Source of the DNA: a bacterium
GTDB taxonomy: Bacteria > Armatimonadota > Fimbriimonadia > Fimbriimonadales > Fimbriimonadaceae
Direction: 5' to 3'
Assembly: GCA_027483535.1 (NCBI GenBank)
Contig: JAIXUN010000001.1
Coordinates: 227,432 to 291,431, forward strand
DNA length: 64,000 nucleotides
Shown here: positions 36,777 to 46,380 of the stretch, piece after piece
Numbering within the stretch: position 1 is the stretch's first letter
How the letters are laid out: each line of letters opens with the position of its first letter
Notes under the pieces: model-generated
The model's database searches: none
Told to the model about the DNA's origin: nothing
The model's input: only the letters and a program-made list of their open reading frames with translations
Made by a program: the position numbers and the translations under genes

Positions 36777-38477
36777 ATGACAATGTCAAACAGGGACGAT
36801 TTCAACGGTGGACAACGACGGCGACTAGGTGATGACGCCAAGGCCTCCGGGAATTCAGCAAAGCTGGTTGAGCGCGCCTTTGCCTTGCGAAAGGTGGAGC
36901 CGAGCCAAAGTTTGGAGCTTGCCAAGCAAGCCGAAAACGAAGCTCTGACTTCCGGGAACCTTCACGTTGTTGCCGCCGCTTGGACCGTTCGAGCCGAAGT
37001 TTTGCTGTCTTACGATCCCGCCCGAGCCCTTCCAATTGCTCGCAACGCGTACGATCTTAGCAAGCAGGTGGACGACCAACATGGTGCGGGCCGAGCCGTG
37101 CTCGCCATGTACAGCGCCTATTCAGCCCTCGGTCAGTTCGCGGCAGGCTTCCCGTATCTTGCGGAAGCGTTCGCACGTGGTCGGGCCGCAGGCGACTTGG
37201 AGATGTGCGCCATTGCGATGCTGCGCATGGGCGAAAGCTCTGACGATCGTCGCGACTTTTCCAAGGCGCTCAGTCACTACGACCTAGCAACCGAATGGTC
37301 GGAGACGCACGGCTTTCCCGAGATAAGGATTCTTGCCGAAGCGGGCTATGTAAACGCGCTGTTGCATCTGAACCGATACCAAGATGCCCTTCAACGAGCC
37401 CAGAAGCTGGCGACGCTCGTAACCGTCGACACGCCCTGGTCCATCCGTCAAGCCGTTTTTACGTCCCTCGCTGCGACGCAGATCGCAAATGGAGATCTGG
37501 AATCGAGTCGATCTAACCTAATCGGGGCGATGACGGCCGGGAGTCGGCGCATTGGCGAACGATTATCCGTTCGCCTGCAACTCACGCGGATTCGCTACTA
37601 CCTCGCGACAGGAGATGCTGCTCGTGCGGTCAAGCTCAGTCGGCGAAAGGTCGACCAGTCCTATGCCGAGGATCGAGTTGCGGATGCCCTGCGATTCAAG
37701 CAATACCTGGGGCGATCTCTGGCCGCTACGGGCAACTTCGAAGAGGCTTACAAGGTGCTCGATGCTTGGCGTTCTGAATCGGAACAGTGGTTCGCCGAGC
37801 GGTCTCAAGAAGCGGCTCGAACGCTCAACGAGATTCGGGAAATGGAGATTCTGCGCGCTGAGGCAGAACTGGAGCGGCGAAGATCGGTGGAGATCGCCAC
37901 GGTTAATCAAGAGCTTCGACAGGTCATGGCTCAGAAAGAGAAGCTTCAAAGGCAACTGGTCCAACTGTCTTCTCTGGATGAACTCACCGGAATCTTTAAC
38001 CGTCGCCAGTTCGTGAATGAGGCGATGCTCGAATTCGAGCGGTTTGTTCACCTCGATACAACCTTCAGCGTTCTCATGATCGACGTCGATCACCTGAAGC
38101 GCATCAATGAGACTTACGGTCACCCGGTCGGCGACGAAGTGCTTCGACGCGTGGCAAAGTCCATCAACGAGAAGCTTCGGGGGACAGACATGATGGGCAG
38201 ACTCGGCGGCGAGGAATTCGGCGTGCTGCTTCCCACCGCGAATGTCGGCACCGCGACTCGGGTCGCGTCTCGAATCCTGGAAGGCGTGGAGAGCACCGAC
38301 CTCAGCGACATCATTCCGGAAGAAACCATCACCGTTTCGATCGGCGTTTGCGAGGTTCGGAACGATCACCTTTCGTTCTTTGATGTTCTCAGCGAAGCCG
38401 ATGCGGCCCTTTACGAAGCGAAAGCATGGGGTCGGGCGCAGGTTCAGGTGTATCACCCTGAAATCCCCGCCGCCTAA
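36777..38477 (+). CDS. TPR-GGDEF diguanylate cyclase
   Basis: This 566-residue cytosolic protein has TPR-like helical repeats over about residues 25-320, a coiled coil (about 330-390; EMEILRAEAELERRRS) and a C-terminal GGDEF domain. The signature is GGEEF at residues 477-481 in RLGGEEFGVLLPTA, a functional form of the catalytic motif. It should convert two GTP to c-di-GMP. TPR input may sense protein partners. The ATG at 36777 is followed by another at 36783, which has a better-spaced GGG. It is divergent from purA and followed closely by prfA (46 bp). Confidence 0.9.
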   Translation: MTMSNRDDFNGGQRRRLGDDAKASGNSAKLVERAFALRKVEPSQSLELAKQAENEALTSGNLHVVAAAWTVRAEVLLSYDPARALPIARNAYDLSKQVDDQHGAGRAVLAMYSAYSALGQFAAGFPYLAEAFARGRAAGDLEMCAIAMLRMGESSDDRRDFSKALSHYDLATEWSETHGFPEIRILAEAGYVNALLHLNRYQDALQRAQKLATLVTVDTPWSIRQAVFTSLAATQIANGDLESSRSNLIGAMTAGSRRIGERLSVRLQLTRIRYYLATGDAARAVKLSRRKVDQSYAEDRVADALRFKQYLGRSLAATGNFEEAYKVLDAWRSESEQWFAERSQEAARTLNEIREMEILRAEAELERRRSVEIATVNQELRQVMAQKEKLQRQLVQLSSLDELTGIFNRRQFVNEAMLEFERFVHLDTTFSVLMIDVDHLKRINETYGHPVGDEVLRRVAKSINEKLRGTDMMGRLGGEEFGVLLPTANVGTATRVASRILEGVESTDLSDIIPEETITVSIGVCEVRNDHLSFFDVLSEADAALYEAKAWGRAQVQVYHPEIPAA

Positions 38478-38523
38478 GTTCGAACAGATTCGATCGTTCG
38501 GGCGTCGGTAAACTTAGGAACAC

Positions 38524-39594
38524 ATGCTTGAGAAGTTGCTCGAGATCGAACGCAGGTTCGACGGGGTGGATGCCGCCTATAACGATCCTGACATCGTCTC
38601 CGACCCAAAGGAGCTTCAGAGGCTCGGCCGCCTTCGCGCCGAGCTTGAGCCTGTTGTGCTTGCGACTCGCGAGTACCGCAAGACCCTCGACGACCTTGCT
38701 CAAGCAAAGGAAATGCTCGACGACCCCGAGCTTCGCGAACTGGCGCAAGACGAGATTCCAGGGCTAACCGTTCGGCGAGACGAACTGGAGATCGAGCTCA
38801 AGAAAATGCTCGTGCCGAAAGATCCGGCCGACAGCAAACCCGTGATCGTCGAAATCCGACCCGCCGCTGGTGGAGCAGAGGCGGCTCTTTTCGCTTCCGA
38901 GCTTCTGCGGATGTACCTTCGATTCTGCGAGCGATCGCGTTGGAAGACGGAGATGATCGACCACGAAGAGAGTGGGATTGGCGGACTCGATCGCGTCATC
39001 TTCAAGATCGACACTCATGGGGCGTACTCCATGCTGAAGCATGAGAGCGGCGTTCACCGGGTTCAGCGAGTGCCTGCCACCGAAAGCCAGGGCCGAGTTC
39101 ACACGTCTACGGTGACCGTTGCCGTTCTCCCCGAAGCGGAAGACGTCGATGTCCAGATCAACGATAAGGATCTGGAAATCTCGACCTTCTGTTCGTCTTC
39201 TGCAGGTGGTCAGCACATGCAAAAGAACGAAACCGCGATTCGGATCATTCACAAGCCAACCGGGCTTGTGAGCACCTGCCAAGACGAACGGTCCCAAGCC
39301 CAAAACAAGTTGAAAGCGATGACAGTTCTGAAGGCGAAGCTGTTCCAAATGGAGCAAGAGCGCTTGGCTAGTGAGCGATCTGGGCTTCGGAAAGGCCAGA
39401 TTGGCTCGGGCGACCGTAGCGAAAAGATTCGAACCTACAACTTCCCGCAGTCCAGAATCACCGACCACCGAATCAAGATGGATTCGCACAACTTGACCTC
39501 GTTCATGGACGGCGATATTGAAGAGATGCTCAAGGCCCTAGTTGCCGACGAGCAAGCTCGACGACTGGCCGATGAAGAGCAGTCTGTCGCTTAA
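38524..39594 (+). CDS. prfA: Peptide chain release factor 1
   Basis: This 356-residue factor recognises UAA and UAG and triggers peptide release. RF1-type stop-codon motif PAT (RVPATESQG) is present. The catalytic GGQ is at residues 228-230 (SAGGQHMQKNETA). In common RF1 the next residues are H-V-N, so Met-Gln here is a small departure. The rest (TGLVSTCQDERSQAQNK) fits RF1. It lies 46 bp after the cyclase gene, probably in a separate unit, and precedes the sugar isomerase-like gene. Confidence 0.96.
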   Translation: MLEKLLEIERRFDGVDAAYNDPDIVSDPKELQRLGRLRAELEPVVLATREYRKTLDDLAQAKEMLDDPELRELAQDEIPGLTVRRDELEIELKKMLVPKDPADSKPVIVEIRPAAGGAEAALFASELLRMYLRFCERSRWKTEMIDHEESGIGGLDRVIFKIDTHGAYSMLKHESGVHRVQRVPATESQGRVHTSTVTVAVLPEAEDVDVQINDKDLEISTFCSSSAGGQHMQKNETAIRIIHKPTGLVSTCQDERSQAQNKLKAMTVLKAKLFQMEQERLASERSGLRKGQIGSGDRSEKIRTYNFPQSRITDHRIKMDSHNLTSFMDGDIEEMLKALVADEQARRLADEEQSVA

Positions 39595-39666
39595 TTTGCC
39601 GTAAGGCCAAATCACGACATTCTTCCGACTGGAATAGGTTGTTCAAGGGTGTAATCTCGGCTCGTT

Positions 39667-40419
39667 ATGGGTCACAGGCCGATTTCACTCCAACTCTATT
39701 CTTTGCGCGACGATGCTCCAAAGGACTTCCCGGGAATCTTGAAACAGGTTGCCGAGATGGGCTATGAAGCGGTTGAGTTTGCGGGCTATCACGGACATAC
39801 CGCAACCGAACTTCGATCTGTTTTGGACGAAGTGGGTCTGATCTGTTCGGGTACCCACACGGGCATCAATCTCCTTGAAGAGGAAACGATCGAGGAGACT
39901 TTTGCCACCCACGCGGCGCTAGGCACCAAGAACATCATCATCCCTTGGCTCCCTCTTGAGTTGCACAGCACGGCCGACGCAACGCTGAAAACGGCCGAGC
40001 GCCTGACCGCACTCACCGAGAAGGTCGAAGCGGCCGGATTCCGCCTTGGATTCCATGCGCACGATGCGGACATGAAGCCGCTCGATGATGGTCGAAGCAC
40101 TTGGTACATCCTTGCCGAGAACACTCCATCCACTTTCCTTCTCCAGTTCGATACCGCCAATGCCCTTCATGGCGGAAGCGATCCCGTTCAGCCGCTGTTG
40201 GACTTCCCTGGCCGAGGTTTGACCGTTCACCTGAAGGAGTATCCGTTTGACGGCACACCGCTGGGTGAGGGACAAGTTCCGCTCGATAAGGTCTTGGCTG
40301 CACTCGACACCGCCGGGTCCGAGTTTGTTGTCATTGAGCAGGAGCAGTACGGCTCGCGCACTCCGCTTGAATCGGTGGAAGTTTGCCTTAAGAATCTTAA
40401 GGCCGCTCTCGGTCGCTAA
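39667..40419 (+). CDS. Sugar phosphate isomerase/epimerase (xylose isomerase-like TIM barrel)
   Basis: This 250-residue protein has the AP endonuclease 2/xylose isomerase-like fold: SLQLYSLRDDAPKDFPG at the start, GYEAVEFAGYHG near residue 35, FHAHDADMK (metal ligands His and Asp), LQFDTANALHGG and EFVVIEQEQYG. These Glu/Asp/His sites bind a divalent metal in the family, which includes inosose dehydratase and hydroxypyruvate isomerase. Substrate cannot be predicted. No signal peptide. It stands alone after prfA with its own terminator. ATG 39667 has no strong Shine-Dalgarno. Confidence 0.85.
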   Translation: MGHRPISLQLYSLRDDAPKDFPGILKQVAEMGYEAVEFAGYHGHTATELRSVLDEVGLICSGTHTGINLLEEETIEETFATHAALGTKNIIIPWLPLELHSTADATLKTAERLTALTEKVEAAGFRLGFHAHDADMKPLDDGRSTWYILAENTPSTFLLQFDTANALHGGSDPVQPLLDFPGRGLTVHLKEYPFDGTPLGEGQVPLDKVLAALDTAGSEFVVIEQEQYGSRTPLESVEVCLKNLKAALGR

Positions 40420-40437
40420 GCGCTGAGAGGTGTTTGG

Positions 40438-40470
40438 ATCGGGGAGGATGAACCCTCCCCGATTTTCATT
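40438..40470 (+). terminator. Intrinsic terminator after the isomerase gene
   Basis: ATCGGGGAGG (40438-40447) and CCTCCCCGAT (40454-40463) make a 10-bp stem, loop of six, followed by TTTCATTT. It sits between converging genes. Confidence 0.8.
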
Positions 40471-42083
40471 TAGGCCAGCTTGGTGGGAAGAATCCTCACC
40501 CTGCGATTAGGATCTTCGCCGATCGCTTCGCTCGCCAGTCTTCGAGACTCGATCATTTGGAGCTGCATTTTTCGAACCGAGGCGCTTTGCGGACCCAGTT
40601 CAAAAGGCTTGCCCGACTGCAGGACGGTTTCGATTCCTGCCTGAACCTCCACCAGAGCCTTATCATCGACCGCACTCTGCTGCGGCACCGGGTTCGCCTT
40701 GAGGAGTTCGTCCAGGGCAGTCGCGATGTTGGAGAACGTGTTCGACCGAACGACCACCGTTCTCACCTGCTTCCCAGCGAGTTCGCGAATCTTCTTCGGC
40801 TTGTTTTGGTAGGTCGACCGGATCGCCATCACCGCATCGGCTTGTTCCATGTCGGTGGTCACGATGGCGGCGGCTCGCTTCTCGCGGATGGCTCGTTCCA
40901 GGCGAGTTCGTGCGATTCCGTACGGGTAGATCCGGAGAAATAAGCTCGATTCCTTGAGGGCAACCGCTTCTTCTGGCTTCGGTGCGGTCTTGGGTTCGCG
41001 AACAGGGCGATCCTCCCGCTGACCGTTTCGAGCGAGCGCTGGGAATCGCTGGTTGAACGAAGGGTCCGAGATTTCAGCGGTTTGCTCGTTTTGAACCACG
41101 TCGAATTGACCTTCTCCGGTTCGAACGCGGATTTCGGGTCTTGGCGGAACCCCTCGCAAGATCATGTCAACGGTCTTTTGAACGTTGTTGTGCACCGCCA
41201 GTCGATCGTAATCGAGGAGTTCAATAACGACGTCGAAGGTCGGAGGAGCTTTGCGCTCAAGAACGGTTTTTTGTGTTCCTCGTCGCTGAGCCTCGGCGTC
41301 GGAAAGGGTGACCGCTTGGATGCCTCCGATGAGGTCTGCCAACGAGGGGTTGAGCATCAGGTTCTCAAGCGATTGCCCGTGTGCGGTTGCGACGAGTTGC
41401 ACACCCCGCTCGGCGATGGTTCGGGCCGCTTGCGCCTCCGCTTCGTTACCGATCTCATCGATGACGATCACTTCCGGCATGTGGTTTTCCACCGCCTCGA
41501 TCATCACGTTGTGTTGCTCGGCGGCGATTCGCACCTGCATTCTTCGGGCGTAACCAATCCCAGGATGAGGAACGTCGCCATCGCCCGCAATTTCGTTCGA
41601 GGTGTCAACGATAACAACGCGCTTGCCGACCTCATCGCTGAGGACTCGGGCAACCTCCCGTAGTTTTGTGGTCTTTCCAACGCCGGGCCGACCCAGCATG
41701 AGAATCGACTGACCAGACCGGACGATATCGTCGATCATGTCGATCGTGCCTTCCATCGCTCGCCCGACTCGGCAGGTGAGACCCACGATTTTGCTGTGCC
41801 GGTTTCGGATGGCCGAAATTCGGTGCAGGGTGCGCTCGATGCCTGCGCGGTTATCGGTACCGAACTCGCCGAGCGACTTGGAGACGTAGTCGATATCCAG
41901 CTCCGAAACCATCAGGTCCGGATAGCGCTCCACCCCGTCGAGAAATCTTGCTTCCGCAGGGCGACCATAGTCCAGAACGACTTCTATCAGCTTTTCAGGG
42001 CGGTTAGAGGCTTCGATGCGTTGACGAACAATTTGAGGCAGGACAGTGAGAAATTCCTCTAGCCCCTCGGAATAAGTCGACAT
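40470..42083 (-). CDS. Ycf45-like AAA-type ATPase with R3H-related C-terminus
   Basis: This 537-residue protein has an N-terminal helical part, a P-loop ATPase with Walker [11 protein letters not shown] (about 129-138) and Walker [15 protein letters not shown], then a second basic domain (about 400-480) and the end [18 protein letters not shown]. It resembles the Ycf45 family of cyanobacteria and Firmicutes (SpoIIIAA-related), usually ending in an R3H nucleic acid-binding domain, R-xxx-H. Here the second conserved position is Leu in place of His (RKMQL), so the R3H may be altered. The role is thought to be nucleic acid binding but is not established. It converges with the isomerase gene and lies 153 bp downstream of the HtrA gene. 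Confidence 0.8.
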   Translation of the reverse strand: MSTYSEGLEEFLTVLPQIVRQRIEASNRPEKLIEVVLDYGRPAEARFLDGVERYPDLMVSELDIDYVSKSLGEFGTDNRAGIERTLHRISAIRNRHSKIVGLTCRVGRAMEGTIDMIDDIVRSGQSILMLGRPGVGKTTKLREVARVLSDEVGKRVVIVDTSNEIAGDGDVPHPGIGYARRMQVRIAAEQHNVMIEAVENHMPEVIVIDEIGNEAEAQAARTIAERGVQLVATAHGQSLENLMLNPSLADLIGGIQAVTLSDAEAQRRGTQKTVLERKAPPTFDVVIELLDYDRLAVHNNVQKTVDMILRGVPPRPEIRVRTGEGQFDVVQNEQTAEISDPSFNQRFPALARNGQREDRPVREPKTAPKPEEAVALKESSLFLRIYPYGIARTRLERAIREKRAAAIVTTDMEQADAVMAIRSTYQNKPKKIRELAGKQVRTVVVRSNTFSNIATALDELLKANPVPQQSAVDDKALVEVQAGIETVLQSGKPFELGPQSASVRKMQLQMIESRRLASEAIGEDPNRRVRILPTKLA

Positions 42084-42236
42084 GGTCGTGTAAGGAGAAT
42101 TTAAAATGGCTCGGACTTCCGAAGCGGTAGCCCGAGCCTCAATTTTATTTACGTTGCGTATCCCTGAGAAGGGGCAATGTTTGTTATTTTCGTTTGCGAT
42201 GTTAAGGGTTCAGACTGGGATTTCCCAGGGGAACCG

Positions 42237-43403
42237 TTAAGCCTCAGGCTGAATTTCGACCAAAGCGACGCTGGCTTCTTGGGTTTTGCCCTTGCTCCAG
42301 AACTTGACCTTCACCTTATCTCCCGGCTTACGGGTGAGCAGAGCTTTGTTCATGTCGAACGTAGACTCGATTTTCTCGCCTTCGATCTCCAGAAGGATGT
42401 CGTAGCGCTTGGCTCCCGCCGTCTTCAGCGGTCCTCCGACGGTGTCCAACACGATTCCGTGATCGGGTACCGACTCCGTCTCGTGGAACTCGCCCACCTG
42501 GCCCCTGAAATAGGGGTCGGCAAGTAGTCCGACCCAACGCGGGTTGTAGCTCACTCCGAGACCGGCGTACTTGGCGTAGCCGAACTTGACGATGTCTTGC
42601 ACCACTCGATTCACGCGGTCGATGGGGACGGCAAAACCGATCCCGACGCTTGTTCCAGTGTTCGAGGCAATGGCGGTGTTGATGCCGATCAGCTTTCCTT
42701 GAGAGTCGCAGAGCGCTCCTCCCGAGTTGCCGGGGTTGATCGCCGCATCCGTTTGGATTCCATCGACCAAACCTTGGATTCCAACGGGAAGGTTTCGCTT
42801 GAGAGAGGAGATGACGCCAACCGAAAGCGTGTTGTCAAATCCAAGCGGATTGCCGATCGCCATGACCCATTGACCAACTTCCAGGCCACCGCTTCGACCC
42901 AGTTCGATGGGTTGAAGATTGGAAGCTTCGATCTTCAGGACGGCAATGTCGGACCGCTCGTCAGTGCCTAGTACCTTCGCTTCGAACGTGCGCTTATCTT
43001 GAAGCCGCACTCGGACCTTGCCCTCTCTTGCCCCGCGCATTCCGCCCTCGCTGACGACGTGGTTGTTCGTGACGATGAGGCCGGTGTTACTGATAATCAC
43101 ACCCGATCCCGTTCCGGCTTCAACGTCTTGCGCCTCACCCGTGAACATGTCGCGCTGACTAGCCAATTTATCGACGCTGACGACCGACGGCATCACCTTC
43201 TTGGCGGCGGCTCGAAAGTCAACCGCACCTGCCGGGAGCGGCGCGGGGTCGAACGAGGCGGGGAGTCCTTCAACGGTAGTTCGCTTGGAGATCACCGCGA
43301 GGTCGGCCTGTTGTTGAAGGTAGCGATCCAATCGGATACCTCCAAAAACGCCTAATGTGACAACGGCTGCGGTACCCAATCCAACGAGAACTTGTTTCTT
43401 CAT
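42237..43403 (-). CDS. Trypsin-like serine protease with PDZ domain (HtrA/DegP family)
   Basis: This 388-residue protein has an N-terminal TM or uncleaved signal (about 5-23), then a chymotrypsin-fold protease with catalytic triad H115 (TNNHVV), D152 (RSDIAVL) and S227 (GNSGGA). One PDZ domain (about 280-385) follows. It should degrade or refold misfolded envelope proteins. AGGA is 7 bp before ATG 43403. A short TTAAGGGTTC/GGAACCGTTAA-type hairpin overlaps the stop codon. It is divergent from the methyltransferase gene. Confidence 0.94.
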   Translation of the reverse strand: MKKQVLVGLGTAAVVTLGVFGGIRLDRYLQQQADLAVISKRTTVEGLPASFDPAPLPAGAVDFRAAAKKVMPSVVSVDKLASQRDMFTGEAQDVEAGTGSGVIISNTGLIVTNNHVVSEGGMRGAREGKVRVRLQDKRTFEAKVLGTDERSDIAVLKIEASNLQPIELGRSGGLEVGQWVMAIGNPLGFDNTLSVGVISSLKRNLPVGIQGLVDGIQTDAAINPGNSGGALCDSQGKLIGINTAIASNTGTSVGIGFAVPIDRVNRVVQDIVKFGYAKYAGLGVSYNPRWVGLLADPYFRGQVGEFHETESVPDHGIVLDTVGGPLKTAGAKRYDILLEIEGEKIESTFDMNKALLTRKPGDKVKVKFWSKGKTQEASVALVEIQPEA

Positions 43404-43613
43404 GTTTGATTCCTATCTGGTATCTGGATGAAACATTCAGGGCGTCACTTCCGGTTCCGGTTACGCGCCCCTTGTATTGTTGGTACGTCGCAATTCGACG
43501 CTATGTGCCCATAGATTGAACCCAAAAGAGGGCTACTCCTTCTGCAGACCTCGGCGAAGAACCTCAGGGACCAAAGCCCTAGCCACCGTGATCCTTCCGC
43601 TATCCTCTCCGAA

Positions 43614-44363
43614 ATGGGACGGACAAGCGAGACCATTGATCTTTGGCGAAAATCGGCCGAAGCCTGGATCGAAGGTCAGGGAGATGCTGGAGATCAGTCC
43701 CGAAAGATCATCCTCGACCCTGCTCTTGTTCGGCTTTGGGAGGACCTGTATGGGTCGACGGGTTTGGCTACACTGCGGATCGTCGACATAGGCTGCGGAG
43801 AGGGTCGCTATTCCAGATTCCTTACCTCTCACGGCGCTTCCGTCATCGGAATCGACCCCGTCGAGGCGTTCATTGATCGCGCAAAGGAACTCCATCCGGA
43901 TGGCAACTATCATGTCGCCCGCGGCGAAAATCTGCCTGTCGATTCTGAGTCTGTTGATCTCGCACTGTGCTACCTCTCTCTGTTGGATATCGAGGACCAG
44001 GATGCTGTGATCGCAGAAATAGGTCGCGTGGTTAAGCCCGGTGGTCGCTGCGTGATCGTGGCCATCTCGAACATGTGCAGTAGCACCGAGGGTTGGGTGA
44101 AGGACTCGGCGGGGAATCGGCTTTACCGTCCGGTCGACGACTACATGGATCGCAAGTCGATGCGCCTGAGTTGGAAAGGCATTGAGATCATCAACTTCCA
44201 CCGCCCGCTGAGCGAGACCCTTTCTGCCTTCTTCAAGAGTGGCTTCGTGCTCGATCGGTTTATCGAGCCACTCCCTCCGCAGGATCACCCTTGGTACGCC
44301 GAGGAAGTTCGAGCTCCGAACTTTCAGATCTATGCGTTCAAAAAGGAAAACCCCTCCCTGTAA
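43614..44363 (+). CDS. Class I SAM-dependent methyltransferase
   Basis: This 249-residue Rossmann-fold enzyme has motif I VDIGCGEGRYSRFL (about 55-68), followed by GIDPVEAFIDRA, then the SAM-side motif RGENLPVDSESVDLALCYLSL and PGGRCVIVAIS. The pattern matches Methyltransf_11/25 (small-molecule or quinone-type). Substrate unknown. TATCCT lies 6 bp before ATG 43614, so the mRNA may be leaderless. Its end overlaps a bidirectional terminator. It is divergent from the HtrA gene and converges with a PEP-CTERM gene. Confidence 0.88.
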   Translation: MGRTSETIDLWRKSAEAWIEGQGDAGDQSRKIILDPALVRLWEDLYGSTGLATLRIVDIGCGEGRYSRFLTSHGASVIGIDPVEAFIDRAKELHPDGNYHVARGENLPVDSESVDLALCYLSLLDIEDQDAVIAEIGRVVKPGGRCVIVAISNMCSSTEGWVKDSAGNRLYRPVDDYMDRKSMRLSWKGIEIINFHRPLSETLSAFFKSGFVLDRFIEPLPPQDHPWYAEEVRAPNFQIYAFKKENPSL

Positions 44364-44377
44364 TCCAGGAGGGGTTT
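44348..44377. terminator. Bidirectional terminator between methyltransferase and PEP-CTERM genes
   Basis: AAACCCCTCC (44348-44357) and GGAGGGGTTT (44368-44377) make a 10-bp stem. On the minus strand it runs into TTTTCCTTTTT, which favours the PEP-CTERM gene. It includes the methyltransferase stop. Confidence 0.85.
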
Positions 44378-44405
44378 GAGTTCCAGATGCGAAAGGGTCA
44401 GGAAC

Positions 44406-45266
44406 TTACTTCTTCGATCGCTTGCGGCGAGCAGCGATACCCGCTAGACCCGCAAACAGAGCGGCCATCGTTCCGGGCTCCGGAACCGCTTCGAAGTTGA
44501 AGGTTTGAGCGTTTTGGCCCGCAAACTTGAACGAAAGGTCGTCAACTGCACCCTCGAACCCGTTCGCCCAGCCGGAGCCGACGCCCATGCTGAAGCCTAG
44601 AACCACGCTGTTTGCGCTGATCGTGTTGAGTCCGGCTTGCCAATCCGAAATCTTCACGCCATAACCCTCCTGCGCGGTCGACATCCCTGCTCCAAAGGTC
44701 CACATGTTCGCTCCGGCGCCCGAGTTGTAACCGAAGATATCCTCGCTCACCCAGGTGTCGGTCGCCGCGGTTGCCGAACCGTTGTAGGCAATCTCGAAAA
44801 CGAGTCCGCCGCGATCACCCGTGGTGGCTACATTGCCGTCTGCGTCCACCAGAATTCGGAGGGCAGGTTGGAAGTTTGCCGTGGTCGTGGAGGTGCCTTT
44901 TCGGTACCAAGAGTAGCTCAGCGCCTCAAGATCGCCGAGCTTTCCGAGCGAGCCGGCCGCAAAGAAGTTCCCGGCGAAGTTTGTGCCCTGCGCCAAGAAC
45001 TCGAAGTCGGCCTTGTCCGAACCGTCTTCCGACTTGAAGTAAGCCGAACCGTTTCCATTGCGAGCGATTTCGGTGTTGATACCGACCGTTCCGCCATTGC
45101 GAACGTTGTTGTAGAAGAAGCCACTTGTACCAACGGCTTGCCCTTGGTTGGAACTACCCGCGTTCGAGAAGTAGTCACCCGAAGGATTGTTAGGAGTGAC
45201 GATCTGCGCGCTAGCGACGCCGGTTAAGATAATGGCCGAAAGAGAGATTGCGATTTTTCCTTTCAT
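44406..45266 (-). CDS. PEP-CTERM secreted protein
   Basis: I choose ATG 45266 (286 residues), since GGGG lies 9 bp upstream and the signal peptide KGKIAISLSAIILTGVASAQ follows. The middle is beta-rich with many Asn, Gly and Ser residues, with no enzyme motif. The C-terminus reads VPEPGTMAALFAGLAGIAAR and ends in RRKRSKK, a clear PEP-CTERM sorting signal. It should be secreted and anchored or retained by an exosortase not found in this window. A CGTCAC-N8-GTGACG repeat lies just upstream of the start. Confidence 0.85.
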   Translation of the reverse strand: MKGKIAISLSAIILTGVASAQIVTPNNPSGDYFSNAGSSNQGQAVGTSGFFYNNVRNGGTVGINTEIARNGNGSAYFKSEDGSDKADFEFLAQGTNFAGNFFAAGSLGKLGDLEALSYSWYRKGTSTTTANFQPALRILVDADGNVATTGDRGGLVFEIAYNGSATAATDTWVSEDIFGYNSGAGANMWTFGAGMSTAQEGYGVKISDWQAGLNTISANSVVLGFSMGVGSGWANGFEGAVDDLSFKFAGQNAQTFNFEAVPEPGTMAALFAGLAGIAARRKRSKK

Positions 45267-45285
45267 GAGGTTGCCCCATTGCACA

Positions 45286-45305
45286 CGTCACACCAATGCG
45301 TGACG
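45286..45305. promoter_or_regulatory. CGTCAC-N8-GTGACG inverted repeat upstream of the PEP-CTERM gene
   Basis: Two 6-bp arms (45286-45291 and 45300-45305) with an 8-nt spacer lie 20 bp upstream of the PEP-CTERM gene start codon (45266). It has the size of an operator for a dimeric repressor. No regulator is known. Confidence 0.35.
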
Positions 45306-45429
45306 CTTTACAGCCTCATGCTAATCCAATGGGGTGCCAGTCGCAGGACTTACCGGCGAAAACCGGCAATCGTACGTATCATTACTGCAACTGATTTTAT
45401 AGAATCTCTCAATAGGTACCAAAAAGGGA

Positions 45430-46341
45430 TTACAGGAACCCTTCAGTCGATAGGTAGCGCTCGCCCGTGTCGTAGCAGAACGTGAGCACTTTCGCACCTG
45501 CCGGAAGCGTCGGAAGCACCTTCGCAACTGCGGCAAGAGACGCACCCGAGCTGATCCCGATCAACACTCCTTCCTCTTTGGCAGAGCGTTGAGCAAAGGA
45601 AATGGCGTCTTCTTCCGAAACCTGCACCACCTCGTCGATGGCATCGGCGTGGAAGTTCGCAGGTACGAATCCCGCTCCGATCCCTTGAATCCGGTGAGGT
45701 GAGGGCGAGCCACCCGAAAGGACAGGTGACTTCTCCGGCTCCACGGCGAAGACCTTCAGCGACGGCCAGCTCTTCTTGAGTTCCTCGGCAACTGCCGTGA
45801 TGTGACCGCCCGTCCCTACGCCCGTGACGATGGCATCGAGTCCATCGGGGAAGTCGGCAAGGATCTCCTTCACCGTTGTTTTGACGTGGGCTTGAATGTT
45901 GGCAGGGTTCTGGAACTGCTGCGGCACCCATGCCCCAGGAGTCGACTCGGCGAGTTCGTTCGCCTTTTCGATGGCGCCCTTCATTCCCTTTTCGCGTGGA
46001 GTGAGCTCAAAAGTGGCCCCGTAAGCGGCCATGAGTCGTCGACGCTCGATGGACATCGACTCCGGCATCACCAAAATCAGCTTGTATCCCTTCACCGCCG
46101 CCACCATCGCCAACCCAATTCCGGTGTTGCCGCTGGTCGGTTCGATGATCACGCTCTGCGGGTTAAGAAGACCATCGCGTTCGGCTTGCTCGATCATTTC
46201 TAGAGCGATTCGATCCTTGATCGAGCCACCCGGATTCGCGCGTTCGAGTTTGGAATAGACGTTGGAATCGGCCCCAAACAGGCGATTTATCCGAACGTGA
46301 GGGGTGTTACCGATGGTTTGGAGAACGTTTTCAAATTTCAA
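45430..46341 (-). CDS. cysK: Cysteine synthase A (O-acetylserine sulfhydrylase)
   Basis: This 303-residue PLP enzyme converts O-acetylserine and sulfide to cysteine. The PLP lysine is K42 in [11 protein letters not shown]. The Asn loop [12 protein letters not shown] (about 67-78) and GTGGHITA for phosphate binding are present. Size and motif order are those of CysK. It lies 39 bp downstream of cysE in one direction, a natural pair since the two enzymes form a complex in many bacteria. No Fe-S or riboswitch control was seen. Confidence 0.95.
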   Translation of the reverse strand: MKFENVLQTIGNTPHVRINRLFGADSNVYSKLERANPGGSIKDRIALEMIEQAERDGLLNPQSVIIEPTSGNTGIGLAMVAAVKGYKLILVMPESMSIERRRLMAAYGATFELTPREKGMKGAIEKANELAESTPGAWVPQQFQNPANIQAHVKTTVKEILADFPDGLDAIVTGVGTGGHITAVAEELKKSWPSLKVFAVEPEKSPVLSGGSPSPHRIQGIGAGFVPANFHADAIDEVVQVSEEDAISFAQRSAKEEGVLIGISSGASLAAVAKVLPTLPAGAKVLTFCYDTGERYLSTEGFL

Positions 46342-46380
46342 AGTGGACTTCCTTGTTGGCTGCAGAACTCAGGATGCAGG

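Noticed and set aside
42204-42240. Hairpin overlapping the HtrA stop codon
   Set aside because: It is imperfect and lacks a U-tract, so it is not listed as a terminator.
45330-45360. Sigma-54-like TGGCAC/TTGG on the minus strand upstream of a PEP-CTERM gene
   Set aside because: Spacing is one base short and the -12 GC dinucleotide is absent (GG instead).
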